From: JASMHC01 sp042092935
GTDB lineage: Bacteria; Pseudomonadota; Alphaproteobacteria; Rhodobacterales; Rhodobacteraceae
DNA length: 42,143 nucleotides
Direction of reading: 5' to 3'
NCBI GenBank assembly: GCA_042092935.1
Contig: JBELFK010000009.1
Span: forward strand, 1 to 42,143
The notes beneath the pieces were generated by a model. That model did no database searches and was not told where the DNA came from. It saw only the letters and a list, made by a program, of their open reading frames with translations. Each line of letters starts with the position of its first letter. Position 1 is the stretch's first letter. Shown here piece after piece: positions 24,284-31,962 of the stretch. Position numbers and translations under genes: made by a program.

Positions 24284-25696
24284 ATGAACAGATATCCACG
24301 CAATATGATTGGCTACGGGCCGACACCCCCTGATGCGGCTTGGCCGGGGGGAGCCAAAATCGCTGTTCAGGTGGTTCTGAACTACGAAGAGGGCGGCGAG
24401 AATTGCGTGCTACATGGCGATGCAGGGTCCGAGGCGTTCTTGTCTGACATCGCTGGGGCCGCCTCATGGCCCGGGCAGCGTCACTGGAACATGGAATCGA
24501 TCTACGAATACGGCGCGCGGGCTGGGTTCTGGCGGCTGCATCGCTTGTTCACAGGTATGGGCATTCCGCTGACGATCTACGGTGTAGCAACAGCTTTGGC
24601 GCGTTCGCCTGCGCAGGTCGAGGCCATGACCTCAGCCGGTTGGGAGATCGCCAGCCACGGGCTAAAATGGGTCGAGCATAAGGACATGTCGCCCGAAGAC
24701 GAGCGCGCGGCCATTGCCGAAGCCGTGCGTCTTCATACTGAGGTCGTGGGTGAGCGCCCGAGGGGGTGGTACACGGGGCGGTGTTCAGAAAACACCGTGC
24801 GACTGGTCGCCGAAGAAGGTGGCTTTGACTATATCAGCGACACCTATGACGACGACCTGCCCTATTGGCTTGAGGTCGGCGAGCGGGATCAGTTGATTAT
24901 CCCCTACACCTTGGAAGCCAACGACATGCGTTTCGCAACTTCACCCGGCTACATTGAGGGCGAGCAGTTCTTTCAGTATCTAAAGGACGCTTTTGACGTG
25001 CTCTACGCCGAGGGCGAGGCGGGATCGGCAAAAATGCTATCGATCGGATTGCATTGTCGTCTGATCGGGCGTCCGGGCAAAATTGCTGGGCTGAAGCGTT
25101 TTCTTGATTACGCGCAAGGGCATAAGGACGTGTGGTTCGCACGCCGTTGTGACATCGCAGATCATTGGGCTGCGACGCATCCGCATTCTCGTAGCCTGCG
25201 CCCCAGCATGATGGACTGCGAGACCTTTGTGACCGCGTTTGGCGGGGTTTTTGAGCATTCGCCATGGATCGCGGAACGGGCGTTTGATCTTGAGCTTGGG
25301 CCAGCGCATGACAGTGCCGTCGGTGTGCATTCAGCCCTGGCGCGGATGTTCCGGTCGGCGTCGCAGGATGAACGGCTGGGCGTCTTGACGGCCCACCCTG
25401 ATCTGGCGGGCAAACTGGCAGCGGCCAAGCGCTTGACGGCAGAGAGCACGTCGGAACAAGCGAGTGCGGGCCTCGATGCGTTGACAGATGACGAGCGAGC
25501 AAATTTCACGGCGATGAACACCGCCTATGTCGAAAAGCATGGGTTTCCCTTCATCATCGCCGTGCGCGATCACGACAAGGCAAGCATCCTTGCGGCCTTT
25601 GAGCGGCGGATCAACAACGCGACCGAGGTCGAGTTTGACGAGGCCTGCCGACAGGTCGAACGGATTGCACGCTTGCGTTTGGAGGCCTTGTTATGA
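24284..25696 (+). CDS. puuE: Fused allantoinase PuuE and OHCU decarboxylase UraD
   Basis: 470 residues in two parts. Residues 1 to about 305 are a polysaccharide-deacetylase-fold allantoinase of the PuuE type: MIGYGPTPPDAAWPGGAKIAVQVVLNYEEGGE, SIYEYGARAGFWRLHRLF, GWEIASHGLKW and GWYTGRCSENTVRL. Residues about 308-470 are UraD: FGGVFEHSPWIAERAF, catalytic H371 in AHPDLAGKL, SEQASAGLD and GFPFIIAVRDH. UraD decarboxylates OHCU to S-allantoin, and PuuE hydrolyses that to allantoate, so the fusion carries two successive steps. ATG 24284 is chosen to match the PuuE N terminus. It overlaps allE by four bases. Confidence 0.94.
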   Translation: MNRYPRNMIGYGPTPPDAAWPGGAKIAVQVVLNYEEGGENCVLHGDAGSEAFLSDIAGAASWPGQRHWNMESIYEYGARAGFWRLHRLFTGMGIPLTIYGVATALARSPAQVEAMTSAGWEIASHGLKWVEHKDMSPEDERAAIAEAVRLHTEVVGERPRGWYTGRCSENTVRLVAEEGGFDYISDTYDDDLPYWLEVGERDQLIIPYTLEANDMRFATSPGYIEGEQFFQYLKDAFDVLYAEGEAGSAKMLSIGLHCRLIGRPGKIAGLKRFLDYAQGHKDVWFARRCDIADHWAATHPHSRSLRPSMMDCETFVTAFGGVFEHSPWIAERAFDLELGPAHDSAVGVHSALARMFRSASQDERLGVLTAHPDLAGKLAAAKRLTAESTSEQASAGLDALTDDERANFTAMNTAYVEKHGFPFIIAVRDHDKASILAAFERRINNATEVEFDEACRQVERIARLRLEALL

Positions 25697-26517
25697 CCTA
25701 CGCGTTCCCCCCCGGCGGGTTGCCCGGACAAGATGTGATGCCAGATGGACGCGCGGTTTTCACCGACGCCTATGCGTTTATTCCCGCGGACACGATGCGC
25801 GATATTGTAACGAGCTTTCTGCCAGGCTGGCAGGCAACGCGGGCTTGGATTATCGCGCGACCGCTGACCGGCTTTGCCGAGACCTTTGCGCAATACGCGG
25901 TTGAGGTCGACTCGGGCGGAGGCAGCGAGACGCCCGAACCGGACAGCGCGGCCGAGGCTATTCTGTTCGTGGCCGAAGGCAACATGCGGCTGATGATAAA
26001 CGGCAAGCGCCACGATCTGACCGCTGGCGGATATGCCTATATCCCGGCAGGAACGGATTGGTCGGTCGTGAACCTTGGCAGTGGATTGCTAAAGTTTCAT
26101 TGGGTCCGCAAGCGTTATGAGGCCGTCGCTGGCATTGCCGCGCCCGAGGCTTTTGTGACCTCGGATTTGGACGTTGCGCCAACTGAAATGCCCGATTGCG
26201 ACGGTGTTTGGGCCACGACGCGCTTTGTTGAGCCGACGGATTTGCGGCACGATTGCCATGTGAATATCGTCACATTTCAACCCGGCGGTCTGATCCCGTT
26301 TGCGGAAACCCATGTGATGGAACACGGGCTTTACGTTCTTCAAGGCACGGCGCGGTATCTGCTCAATCAGGATTGGGTGGACGTTGGCCCCGGGGATTTC
26401 ATGTGGCTGCGGGCCTTTTGTCCGCAAGCCTGTGTCGCGACAGGGAACGAGCCGTTTCGCTATCTGCTTTACAAGGATGTGAACCGACACCCGAAACTTA
26501 CGCCTGGTGGCCTTTGA
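25693..26517 (+). CDS. allE: (S)-ureidoglycine aminohydrolase
   Basis: 274 residues, bicupin. The N-terminal cupin (about 55-135) contains LFVAEGNMRLMINGKRHDLTAGGYAYIPAG; the C-terminal one holds the metal site E205, H207, H211 (PFAETHVMEHGLYVL) and Q245 (FCPQA), as in YlbA/UGlyAH. It releases ammonia from S-ureidoglycine to give S-ureidoglycolate, with Mn. Start ATG overlaps the puuE-uraD stop (ATGA). Databases often label such proteins bifunctional allantoicase, which the fold does not support. Confidence 0.92.
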   Translation: MTYAFPPGGLPGQDVMPDGRAVFTDAYAFIPADTMRDIVTSFLPGWQATRAWIIARPLTGFAETFAQYAVEVDSGGGSETPEPDSAAEAILFVAEGNMRLMINGKRHDLTAGGYAYIPAGTDWSVVNLGSGLLKFHWVRKRYEAVAGIAAPEAFVTSDLDVAPTEMPDCDGVWATTRFVEPTDLRHDCHVNIVTFQPGGLIPFAETHVMEHGLYVLQGTARYLLNQDWVDVGPGDFMWLRAFCPQACVATGNEPFRYLLYKDVNRHPKLTPGGL

Positions 26518-27011
26518 CGGGCGCGATCGACATATACACCAAACCGCTGACGCCTGCGGGATTTGCGCCGTTTGGCGATGTTCTCGACGTTGCTGGCGAG
26601 GCTGACAAGATTATCAATCAGGGGAAGTGTGGCCGCTATCATGATCGTGCCCAATTGGATTTTGGCCCTGACGGGCAGGCGGGCATTAGCCTGTTCAAGT
26701 CCGAGGTCCGCACCCTGCCCTACGAAATCGAGATGATGGAACGCCACCCAGACGGGACGCAGGCGTTTCTTCCGATGTCCATGACCGCGTTTCTGATCGT
26801 CGTTGCAAGCGACCAAAACGGCCGCCCCGGAGTGCCCGAGGCGTTCATTTCGGCCCCCGGTCAAGGCATCAATTTTCACCGAAATGTGTGGCACGGGGTT
26901 TTGACCCCTCTGCATGACCCCGGCCTGTTCGCCGTTGTGGACAGGATCGGAAACACACCAAACCTCGAAGAGTTTTGGTTTGAACCACAATATGTGGTAA
27001 AAAATAGATAG
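26514..27011 (+). CDS. allA: Ureidoglycolate lyase
   Basis: 165 residues, near the 160 of the E. coli enzyme. Landmarks: PLTPAGFAPFGDVLD, GKCGRYHDRAQLDF, EIEMMERHPDGTQAFLPMS, FLIVVAS, QGINFHRNVWHGVLTPL, and FAVVDRIG. It splits S-ureidoglycolate to glyoxylate and urea. The only plausible start is TTG 26514, overlapping the allE stop (TTGA), so translation is coupled. With PuuE-UraD and AllE it completes most of the route from OHCU to glyoxylate; an allantoate amidohydrolase is not in the window. Confidence 0.92.
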   Translation: MTGAIDIYTKPLTPAGFAPFGDVLDVAGEADKIINQGKCGRYHDRAQLDFGPDGQAGISLFKSEVRTLPYEIEMMERHPDGTQAFLPMSMTAFLIVVASDQNGRPGVPEAFISAPGQGINFHRNVWHGVLTPLHDPGLFAVVDRIGNTPNLEEFWFEPQYVVKNR

Positions 27012-27058
27012 CCCGCGCCAAGACGGGCAACCAACTGACAAAAGGGAAGGGAAACACC

Positions 27059-28375
27059 ATGTCAGACGCAACCGCTAATTATAGCGATCCTAATGTGACG
27101 CCCCCAATGGGCGAAGCAGTTCCGCTGGGTATCCAGCACGTTTTGGCGATGTTCGCCTCAAACGTCACGCCTTCGATTATTGTCGCTGGCGCGGCAGGTT
27201 TGGCGTTCGGAGGGGCCGAGCAAGTCTACCTCATCCAAATGGCGATGCTGTTCGCAGGCATTGCAACCCTGTTCCAAACCATCGGTTTCGGTCCGGTAGG
27301 CTCGCGCCTTCCGATCATGCAGGGCACGAGTTTCGCCTTCGTTGGTGTTCTGGCTGGGATTGCGGCAACGCAAGGACTGGGCGTCGCGCTGACATCCTGT
27401 CTTATCGGCGGAACGATCCACTTCCTTTTGGGGGCTGTGATTAAGAACCTGCGCAGCTATTTTCCGCCACTGGTGACCGGTTTGGTCATTCTGGCCATTG
27501 GTCTCTACCTGATCCCCGTTGCGATTAAATACGCCGCTGGTGGTGCGGCGGATTTCCAAATGGCGGCAGAGAGCTTTGGTTCATTGAAGCATTGGACCGT
27601 GGCCGGAAGCGTGGTCGTTGTGGCGCTTGCGTGTAAATTTTTCACCAAGGGTCTGATCTCAAACGCTGGTATTTTGATCGGCATGATCGTGGCCTACATC
27701 CTTGCCTACTTCATGGGTATGGTCAGCTTTGGCGCTGTAACCAAAGCAAGCTGGATCACGGGTCTTCAGGTGATGCCATACGGTTTTGAATTCAACCTGG
27801 GCGCCGTCATCGGTGTGACCATTGTTTCAATCGTGTCGGCCATCGAAACTGTCGGCGACGCATCGGCAACCGCAAAAGCGGGCGCTGGACGTGACGCAAC
27901 GGATGAGGAGATTGCTGGTGCCACCTACGCGGACGGTCTTGGCACCGCGGTCGCTGCGGTCTTTGGCGGATTGCCAAACACGTCGTTCAGCCAAAACGTT
28001 GGCATCGTCGGTATGACAGGGATCATGAGCCGTCATGTCGTGACCATTGGCGGTATCATTCTGATCCTTAGTGGTCTTGTTCCAAAAATCGGTGCCGTCA
28101 TTGCTTCGATGCCACTGCCAGTTCTGGGCGGTGGTGTGATTGTGATGTTTGGTATGGTTGCTTCGGCTGGTCTGAACATGCTGAGTGAGGTCAACATGAA
28201 CCGCCGCAACATGGTTATCATCGCGATCTCATTGGCGGTTGGTCTTGGCTTTAACCTGGTGCCAAGTGCGGTTCAGTATCTGCCAAACATCTGGAAAACG
28301 CTGGCCACATCAGCCGTTGCACCGACTGCGGTTTGTGCGATCCTGTTGAACCAGATTTTGCCCGACGAAGACTAA
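27059..28375 (+). CDS. NCS2-family purine permease, probably urate/xanthine
   Basis: 438 residues with about 12-14 hydrophobic segments. NCS2 (NAT) family marks: IMQGTSFAFVGVL, IVSAIETVGDASATAKAGAG, and the signature FSQNVGIVGMTGIMSR with the conserved Gln-Asn. It lies 47 bases after allA on the same strand, with a GAAGGGAA site, and closes the ureide operon before a strong terminator. Urate or xanthine is the likely substrate from context; uracil is possible from family alone. Confidence 0.88.
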   Translation: MSDATANYSDPNVTPPMGEAVPLGIQHVLAMFASNVTPSIIVAGAAGLAFGGAEQVYLIQMAMLFAGIATLFQTIGFGPVGSRLPIMQGTSFAFVGVLAGIAATQGLGVALTSCLIGGTIHFLLGAVIKNLRSYFPPLVTGLVILAIGLYLIPVAIKYAAGGAADFQMAAESFGSLKHWTVAGSVVVVALACKFFTKGLISNAGILIGMIVAYILAYFMGMVSFGAVTKASWITGLQVMPYGFEFNLGAVIGVTIVSIVSAIETVGDASATAKAGAGRDATDEEIAGATYADGLGTAVAAVFGGLPNTSFSQNVGIVGMTGIMSRHVVTIGGIILILSGLVPKIGAVIASMPLPVLGGGVIVMFGMVASAGLNMLSEVNMNRRNMVIIAISLAVGLGFNLVPSAVQYLPNIWKTLATSAVAPTAVCAILLNQILPDED

Positions 28376-28394
28376 ATCAGTCTCTTGAAACGAG

Positions 28395-28423
28395 AAGGCC
28401 CCGCGAAGTGCGGGGCCTTTTTT
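28395..28423 (+). terminator. Rho-independent terminator of the ureide operon
   Basis: AAGGCCCCGC (28395-28404) and GCGGGGCCTT (28410-28419) form a perfect 10-bp stem with a GAAGT loop, followed by six Ts to 28423. The A-residues at its left edge could also serve the convergent DUF1523 gene, whose stop codon begins at 28424. Confidence 0.9.
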
Positions 28424-29039
28424 ATTTGCGCCTAAATGTGCGTTTGAACCAGCCTTCGGTTTCGTCCCAGGTTTCTTCGGCCTCATCAATCAGCGGATCG
28501 ATGCGGCCCCTGCGAAAGCGCAGCCAGCGGACGCGGACCGCCCAGAACGCTGCAAACGCGACGATCAAGATGATAATATTGCGCCACGGAATGATCTGCA
28601 CATCAGGGCTGTCCACCGCCCAGATTTTCACCGCGTTGGGGTAGATCGACAGCGCTTCAAAACGCCATCCATAGTGTCGAACAACGGCCCATTGCGTTTC
28701 ATCGGACTTTTTCGAGATCAGATCCGAGGCCTCGGCTTGCAGGTTTGATGTGTCGAACTTGAAATACGGCGGCCAGCCCCAACCGGTATCCTCGTTACGA
28801 TAGATCATCGGTTTGTCGTTTTCGCGGAAGGTCTGGATAAAGAACACATCCCGGTTTTCAACACCCGCCGCTTCGCCGGTGTAGCCTTCGGCCCAGAAAA
28901 GTGAGTTCACTCCGTAATCGACACGTTTTTCATAGGTGTCGGTGATGCGCACAACATCATGTTGCGGCAGGGTGTAGTGAAAGAACCCGAAAACGAGCAG
29001 TGCCAGAAGTATTCGGAATGTCCATTTTACGTAAACCAT
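28422..29039 (-). CDS. DUF1523 family membrane-anchored protein
   Basis: 205 residues. A hydrophobic segment at about 5-22 (TFRILLALLVFGFFHYTL) and a second at about 150-168 (IIILIVAFAAFWAVRV) flank a soluble domain containing HDVVRITDTYEKRVD, DVFFIQTF and YRNEDTGWGWPPYFKFDTSNLQAEASDL, the conserved core of this family. The function is unknown. I chose ATG 29039 because the longer reading adds an implausible hydrophilic stretch ahead of the first membrane segment. It is a single gene. Confidence 0.85.
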   Translation of the reverse strand: MVYVKWTFRILLALLVFGFFHYTLPQHDVVRITDTYEKRVDYGVNSLFWAEGYTGEAAGVENRDVFFIQTFRENDKPMIYRNEDTGWGWPPYFKFDTSNLQAEASDLISKKSDETQWAVVRHYGWRFEALSIYPNAVKIWAVDSPDVQIIPWRNIIILIVAFAAFWAVRVRWLRFRRGRIDPLIDEAEETWDETEGWFKRTFRRK

Positions 29040-29073
29040 CGGCCCCACCGGAAATTGAGTCTTGTTGTCTATA

Positions 29074-29134
29074 TAAGGGGGGTTTTGCACCCCCCTTAAA
29101 CCCCCCGCAGGATATTTTTAGCCAAAAGATGAGG
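29074..29134. repeat. Intergenic hairpin-plus-tail repeat, copy 1
   Basis: A perfect 10-bp stem (29074-29083 with 29089-29098, 5-base loop) is followed by CCCCCCGCAGGATATTTTTA and GCCAAAAGATGAGG. Copy 2 at 31818-31875 has a 5-base-loop GC-rich stem followed by nearly the same tail (CCCCCGAGGATATTTTTG then GACAAAAGAAG). I recall this tail as common in Roseobacter intergenic regions. Confidence 0.65.
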
Positions 29135-29189
29135 ATTTTGGGTTGTGAGATGTGGGGTTTGGGGCACAGATTAGCGGAACGGGGGTTTC

Positions 29190-30185
29190 ATGAAATCTGG
29201 TAGGCGCAATCTGATAACCGACGTGGCGGGCTTGGTGGTGGGCAACGCGCATGATGAACCTCTGCGAAGTGGGTCGACTGTTTTGACCTCGGACAGGCCG
29301 TTTACGGCTGGTGTTCACATTATGGGTGGTGCGCCCGGCACGCGTGAAACCGATCTGCTTGCACCTGACAAGCTGGTTGAGCAGGTGGACGCATTGGTTC
29401 TTTCCGGTGGTTCAGCCTTTGGGCTGGATGCGTGCTCGGGCGTGGCGGATGGGCTTAGGGCTGCGGGTCGCGGCTTTGACGTTGGCGGGCAGCGGGTTCC
29501 GATTGTTCCGGGAGCGATCCTGTTTGATTTGCTTAACGGAGGGGGTAAGTCATGGGATCGCAATCCATATTATGATTTGGGACAGCGTTCGTTGGGCAAT
29601 GTTTCAGCTGATTTCGCACTGGGAACCGCCGGAGCCGGTTATGGTGCAACCACGGCTGGCTTGATGGGTGGTCTGGGGTCGGCGTCCTGCGTTTTGGAAA
29701 CCGGCGAAACCATCGGTGCTTTGGTGGCCGTCAACGCGCTCGGATCTGCGACGGTGGGCGATAGCGGGCATTTTTGGGCGGCGCCCTTTGAGATCGGTGA
29801 CGAGTTTGGGGAGCGCGGCGTTGCGCGCGTCTATCCACGCGACATTCGCACCAAGACGGCGCTATCGCGTGAGGCCACGACCATCGCCATCGTCGCGACC
29901 GATGCTGGGTTAAGCCAAGCGCAGTGCGCGCGGATGGCCACGGCAGCGCATGATGGCATGGCCCGGGCTTTGGTGCCATCGCATACGCCGATGGACGGGG
30001 ATTTGGTGTTTGGGGTCTCATCAGGGGACGCATCGAGGCTGGACGATCCCACGCGTTTGCTACAAATCGGCCATGCTGCCGCCACCTGTCTGGCCCGCGC
30101 CATTGCACGGGGCGTATATGAAGCGACTGGATATGAAAACGCGCCGTTTCCGGTTTGGCGGGATAAGTTCACGGACGCGAGCTAA
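29190..30185 (+). CDS. P1-family peptidase (DmpA/NylC-like)
   Basis: 331 residues. Family marks: GLVVGNAHDE, TVLTSDRPFTAGVHIMGGAPGTRETDLLAP, LSGGSAFGLDACSGVADGL, AGAGYGATTAGLMGGLG, VAVNALGSA, and REATTIAIVATDAGL. These N-terminal nucleophile hydrolases cut themselves into two chains; the likely nucleophile is T230 (A229/T230), by comparison with NylC. They act as aminopeptidases or amidohydrolases on beta-amino or D-amino peptides and oligoamides. No substrate clue exists in the neighbours. The gene is flanked by copy 1 of the repeat. Confidence 0.88.
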   Translation: MKSGRRNLITDVAGLVVGNAHDEPLRSGSTVLTSDRPFTAGVHIMGGAPGTRETDLLAPDKLVEQVDALVLSGGSAFGLDACSGVADGLRAAGRGFDVGGQRVPIVPGAILFDLLNGGGKSWDRNPYYDLGQRSLGNVSADFALGTAGAGYGATTAGLMGGLGSASCVLETGETIGALVAVNALGSATVGDSGHFWAAPFEIGDEFGERGVARVYPRDIRTKTALSREATTIAIVATDAGLSQAQCARMATAAHDGMARALVPSHTPMDGDLVFGVSSGDASRLDDPTRLLQIGHAAATCLARAIARGVYEATGYENAPFPVWRDKFTDAS

Positions 30186-30264
30186 GTCCAGCGATGCTGA
30201 ATATATGTCCAGAATTGGATTGTGTTTAACATGGTCAATAGATCCACGTATGAGGCTGGACAAT
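30182..30264 (-). promoter_or_regulatory. MocR/TauR-type half-sites before the aldehyde dehydrogenase gene
   Basis: On the minus strand CTGGACATAT (30212-30203) and CTGGACTTAG (30191-30182) make a direct repeat with 21-base offset; a third CTGGACAATG is on the plus strand at 30255-30264. The pair lies 101-131 bases ahead of the gene, like the pair before tpa, but in the opposite orientation. Confidence 0.45.
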
Positions 30265-30312
30265 GACACCAAGACATGCAGTCTACATTTGATCAAATTC
30301 TAGGAGACCCCC

Positions 30313-31788
30313 ATGGGTGATACACGCACAGACCTTTTGGCAATGATGAAAGACCCAAGCCTATTGGTGGACCGCGCCTATTTGGCCGGAGAATGGGTTG
30401 ATGGCACTGGCGACTTTGACGTCGAAAACCCAGCGCGGGGTGATGTGATTGCGCAGGTTGCGGATTGTTCGCGCGCGCAGGTCGCCGAGGCGATTGCCGC
30501 CGCTGAGGCCTCGCAGAAGGAATGGGCCAAGCTAACGGGCAAAGAGCGGTCGGTGATCCTGCGGCGGTGGTTCGATTTGATGATGGAGAACCAGGACGAT
30601 CTCGGAGCGATCCTGACAGCCGAGCAAGGCAAACCCCTGGCCGAAGCCAAAGGAGAGATCGCCTATGGGGCTTCGTTCATCGAGTTTTTTGCCGAGGAAG
30701 CCAAGCGCGTCTATGGCGAGACGATTCCGGGTCACCAGCGCGACAAACGGATCATGGTGATGAAGCAACCTATTGGCGTTGTCGGGTCAATCACACCGTG
30801 GAATTTCCCTAACGCGATGATTACCCGAAAGGCGGCACCGGCCCTAGCGGCGGGATGCAGCTTTTTGGCGCGTCCTGCGTCCGAAACGCCTTTGTCGGCG
30901 TTGGTCATGGGCGTTCTGGCAGAACGGGCGGGGATCCCGAAGGGCGTGTTCTCGGTCGTGCCGTCGACGCATTCATCTGCGGTCGGGAAAGAATTCTGCG
31001 AGAACCCTGCCGTGCGGAAAATTACCTTTACAGGGTCAACCGAGGTTGGTCGGATATTGCTGCGACAGGCGGCGGATCAGGTGATGAAATGCTCGATGGA
31101 GCTGGGAGGCAATGCGCCCTTCATCGTCTTTGACGACGCCGATCTGGATGCGGCCGTGGAAGGCGCCATCATGTGCAAGTTCCGCAACAATGGTCAGACC
31201 TGTGTCTGTGCCAACCGGATTTATGTGCAGGACGCAGTTTATGACGCCTTTGCCGAGAAACTGACGGCGGCGGTCGGCAAGATGAAGGTCGGCGATGGGT
31301 TTGAAGAGGGTACGGCGCTTGGGCCGCTTATCAACGACGAGGCCATCGCAAAGGTGCAGGAGCATATCGCCGATGCAACCGCCAAAGGGGCGACGGTTGT
31401 CCTTGGGGGCGGTGAGGCTGTGCAGGGCCCCGGGCACTTTATCCCTCCCACCATACTAACAGGCGCGACGCGGGATATGGCCGTATCGACCGAAGAGACC
31501 TTTGGCCCGATGGCGCCTTTGTTCCGTTTTAGCGATGTGGATGATGTGATTGACATGGCCAATGACACGATCTTTGGCCTCGCGTCCTATTTCTACGCCA
31601 AGGATCTGAGCCGCGTTTACAAGGTGGCCGAGGCGCTGGAATACGGGATCGTTGGGGTCAACACCGGTATCATTTCAACCGAGGTCGCGCCGTTTGGGGG
31701 TGTCAAGCAATCTGGACTTGGTCGCGAGGGCAGCCATCACGGGTTGGATGAGTTCCTCGAGATGAAATACGTTTGCTTGTCGGTTTAA
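30313..31788 (+). CDS. NAD(P)-dependent aldehyde dehydrogenase, succinate-semialdehyde type
   Basis: 491 residues, GabD-like. Marks: GVVGSITPWNFPNAMITRKAAPALAAG, FTGSTEVGRILL, general base E263 in MELGGNAPFIVFDDAD, nucleophile C297 in NNGQTCVCANR, and STEETFGPMAPL. The usual Lys of the KPAxxTP coenzyme loop is Arg (R187 in LARPASETPL). It would oxidise succinate semialdehyde or a similar short aldehyde. The TauR-type half-sites upstream raise sulfoacetaldehyde (SafD-like) as an alternative substrate. No transaminase is adjacent. AGGAG precedes the ATG. Confidence 0.9.
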   Translation: MGDTRTDLLAMMKDPSLLVDRAYLAGEWVDGTGDFDVENPARGDVIAQVADCSRAQVAEAIAAAEASQKEWAKLTGKERSVILRRWFDLMMENQDDLGAILTAEQGKPLAEAKGEIAYGASFIEFFAEEAKRVYGETIPGHQRDKRIMVMKQPIGVVGSITPWNFPNAMITRKAAPALAAGCSFLARPASETPLSALVMGVLAERAGIPKGVFSVVPSTHSSAVGKEFCENPAVRKITFTGSTEVGRILLRQAADQVMKCSMELGGNAPFIVFDDADLDAAVEGAIMCKFRNNGQTCVCANRIYVQDAVYDAFAEKLTAAVGKMKVGDGFEEGTALGPLINDEAIAKVQEHIADATAKGATVVLGGGEAVQGPGHFIPPTILTGATRDMAVSTEETFGPMAPLFRFSDVDDVIDMANDTIFGLASYFYAKDLSRVYKVAEALEYGIVGVNTGIISTEVAPFGGVKQSGLGREGSHHGLDEFLEMKYVCLSV

Positions 31789-31792
31789 GGGA

Positions 31793-31875
31793 TCGGACCT
31801 GACGGTCCGACCGCGGCGAGGGGGCTGTCTGCCCCCTCACACTCCCCCGAGGATATTTTTGGACAAAAGAAGTAG
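31793..31875. repeat. Intergenic hairpin-plus-tail repeat, copy 2
   Basis: Two stems follow the aldehyde dehydrogenase stop: TCGGACC/GGTCCGA (31793-31810, 4-base loop) and GAGGGGGC/GCCCCCTC (31818-31838, 5-base loop). Then comes CTCCCCCGAGGATATTTTTG and GACAAAAGAAG, matching the tail of copy 1 at 29101-29134. Confidence 0.65.
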
Positions 31876-31962
31876 GGGCGAATCTCGTCCCCTATTCGTT
31901 TGGCCTTTAAGCCTGCAGTGATCTTCGTTATGAGGCCTCTCGAAATTCACGAGGATAGCAAC

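Noticed and set aside
31793..31810. TCGGACC/GGTCCGA hairpin as a terminator for the aldehyde dehydrogenase gene
   Set aside because: No T tract follows; it is better counted as part of the repeat block.
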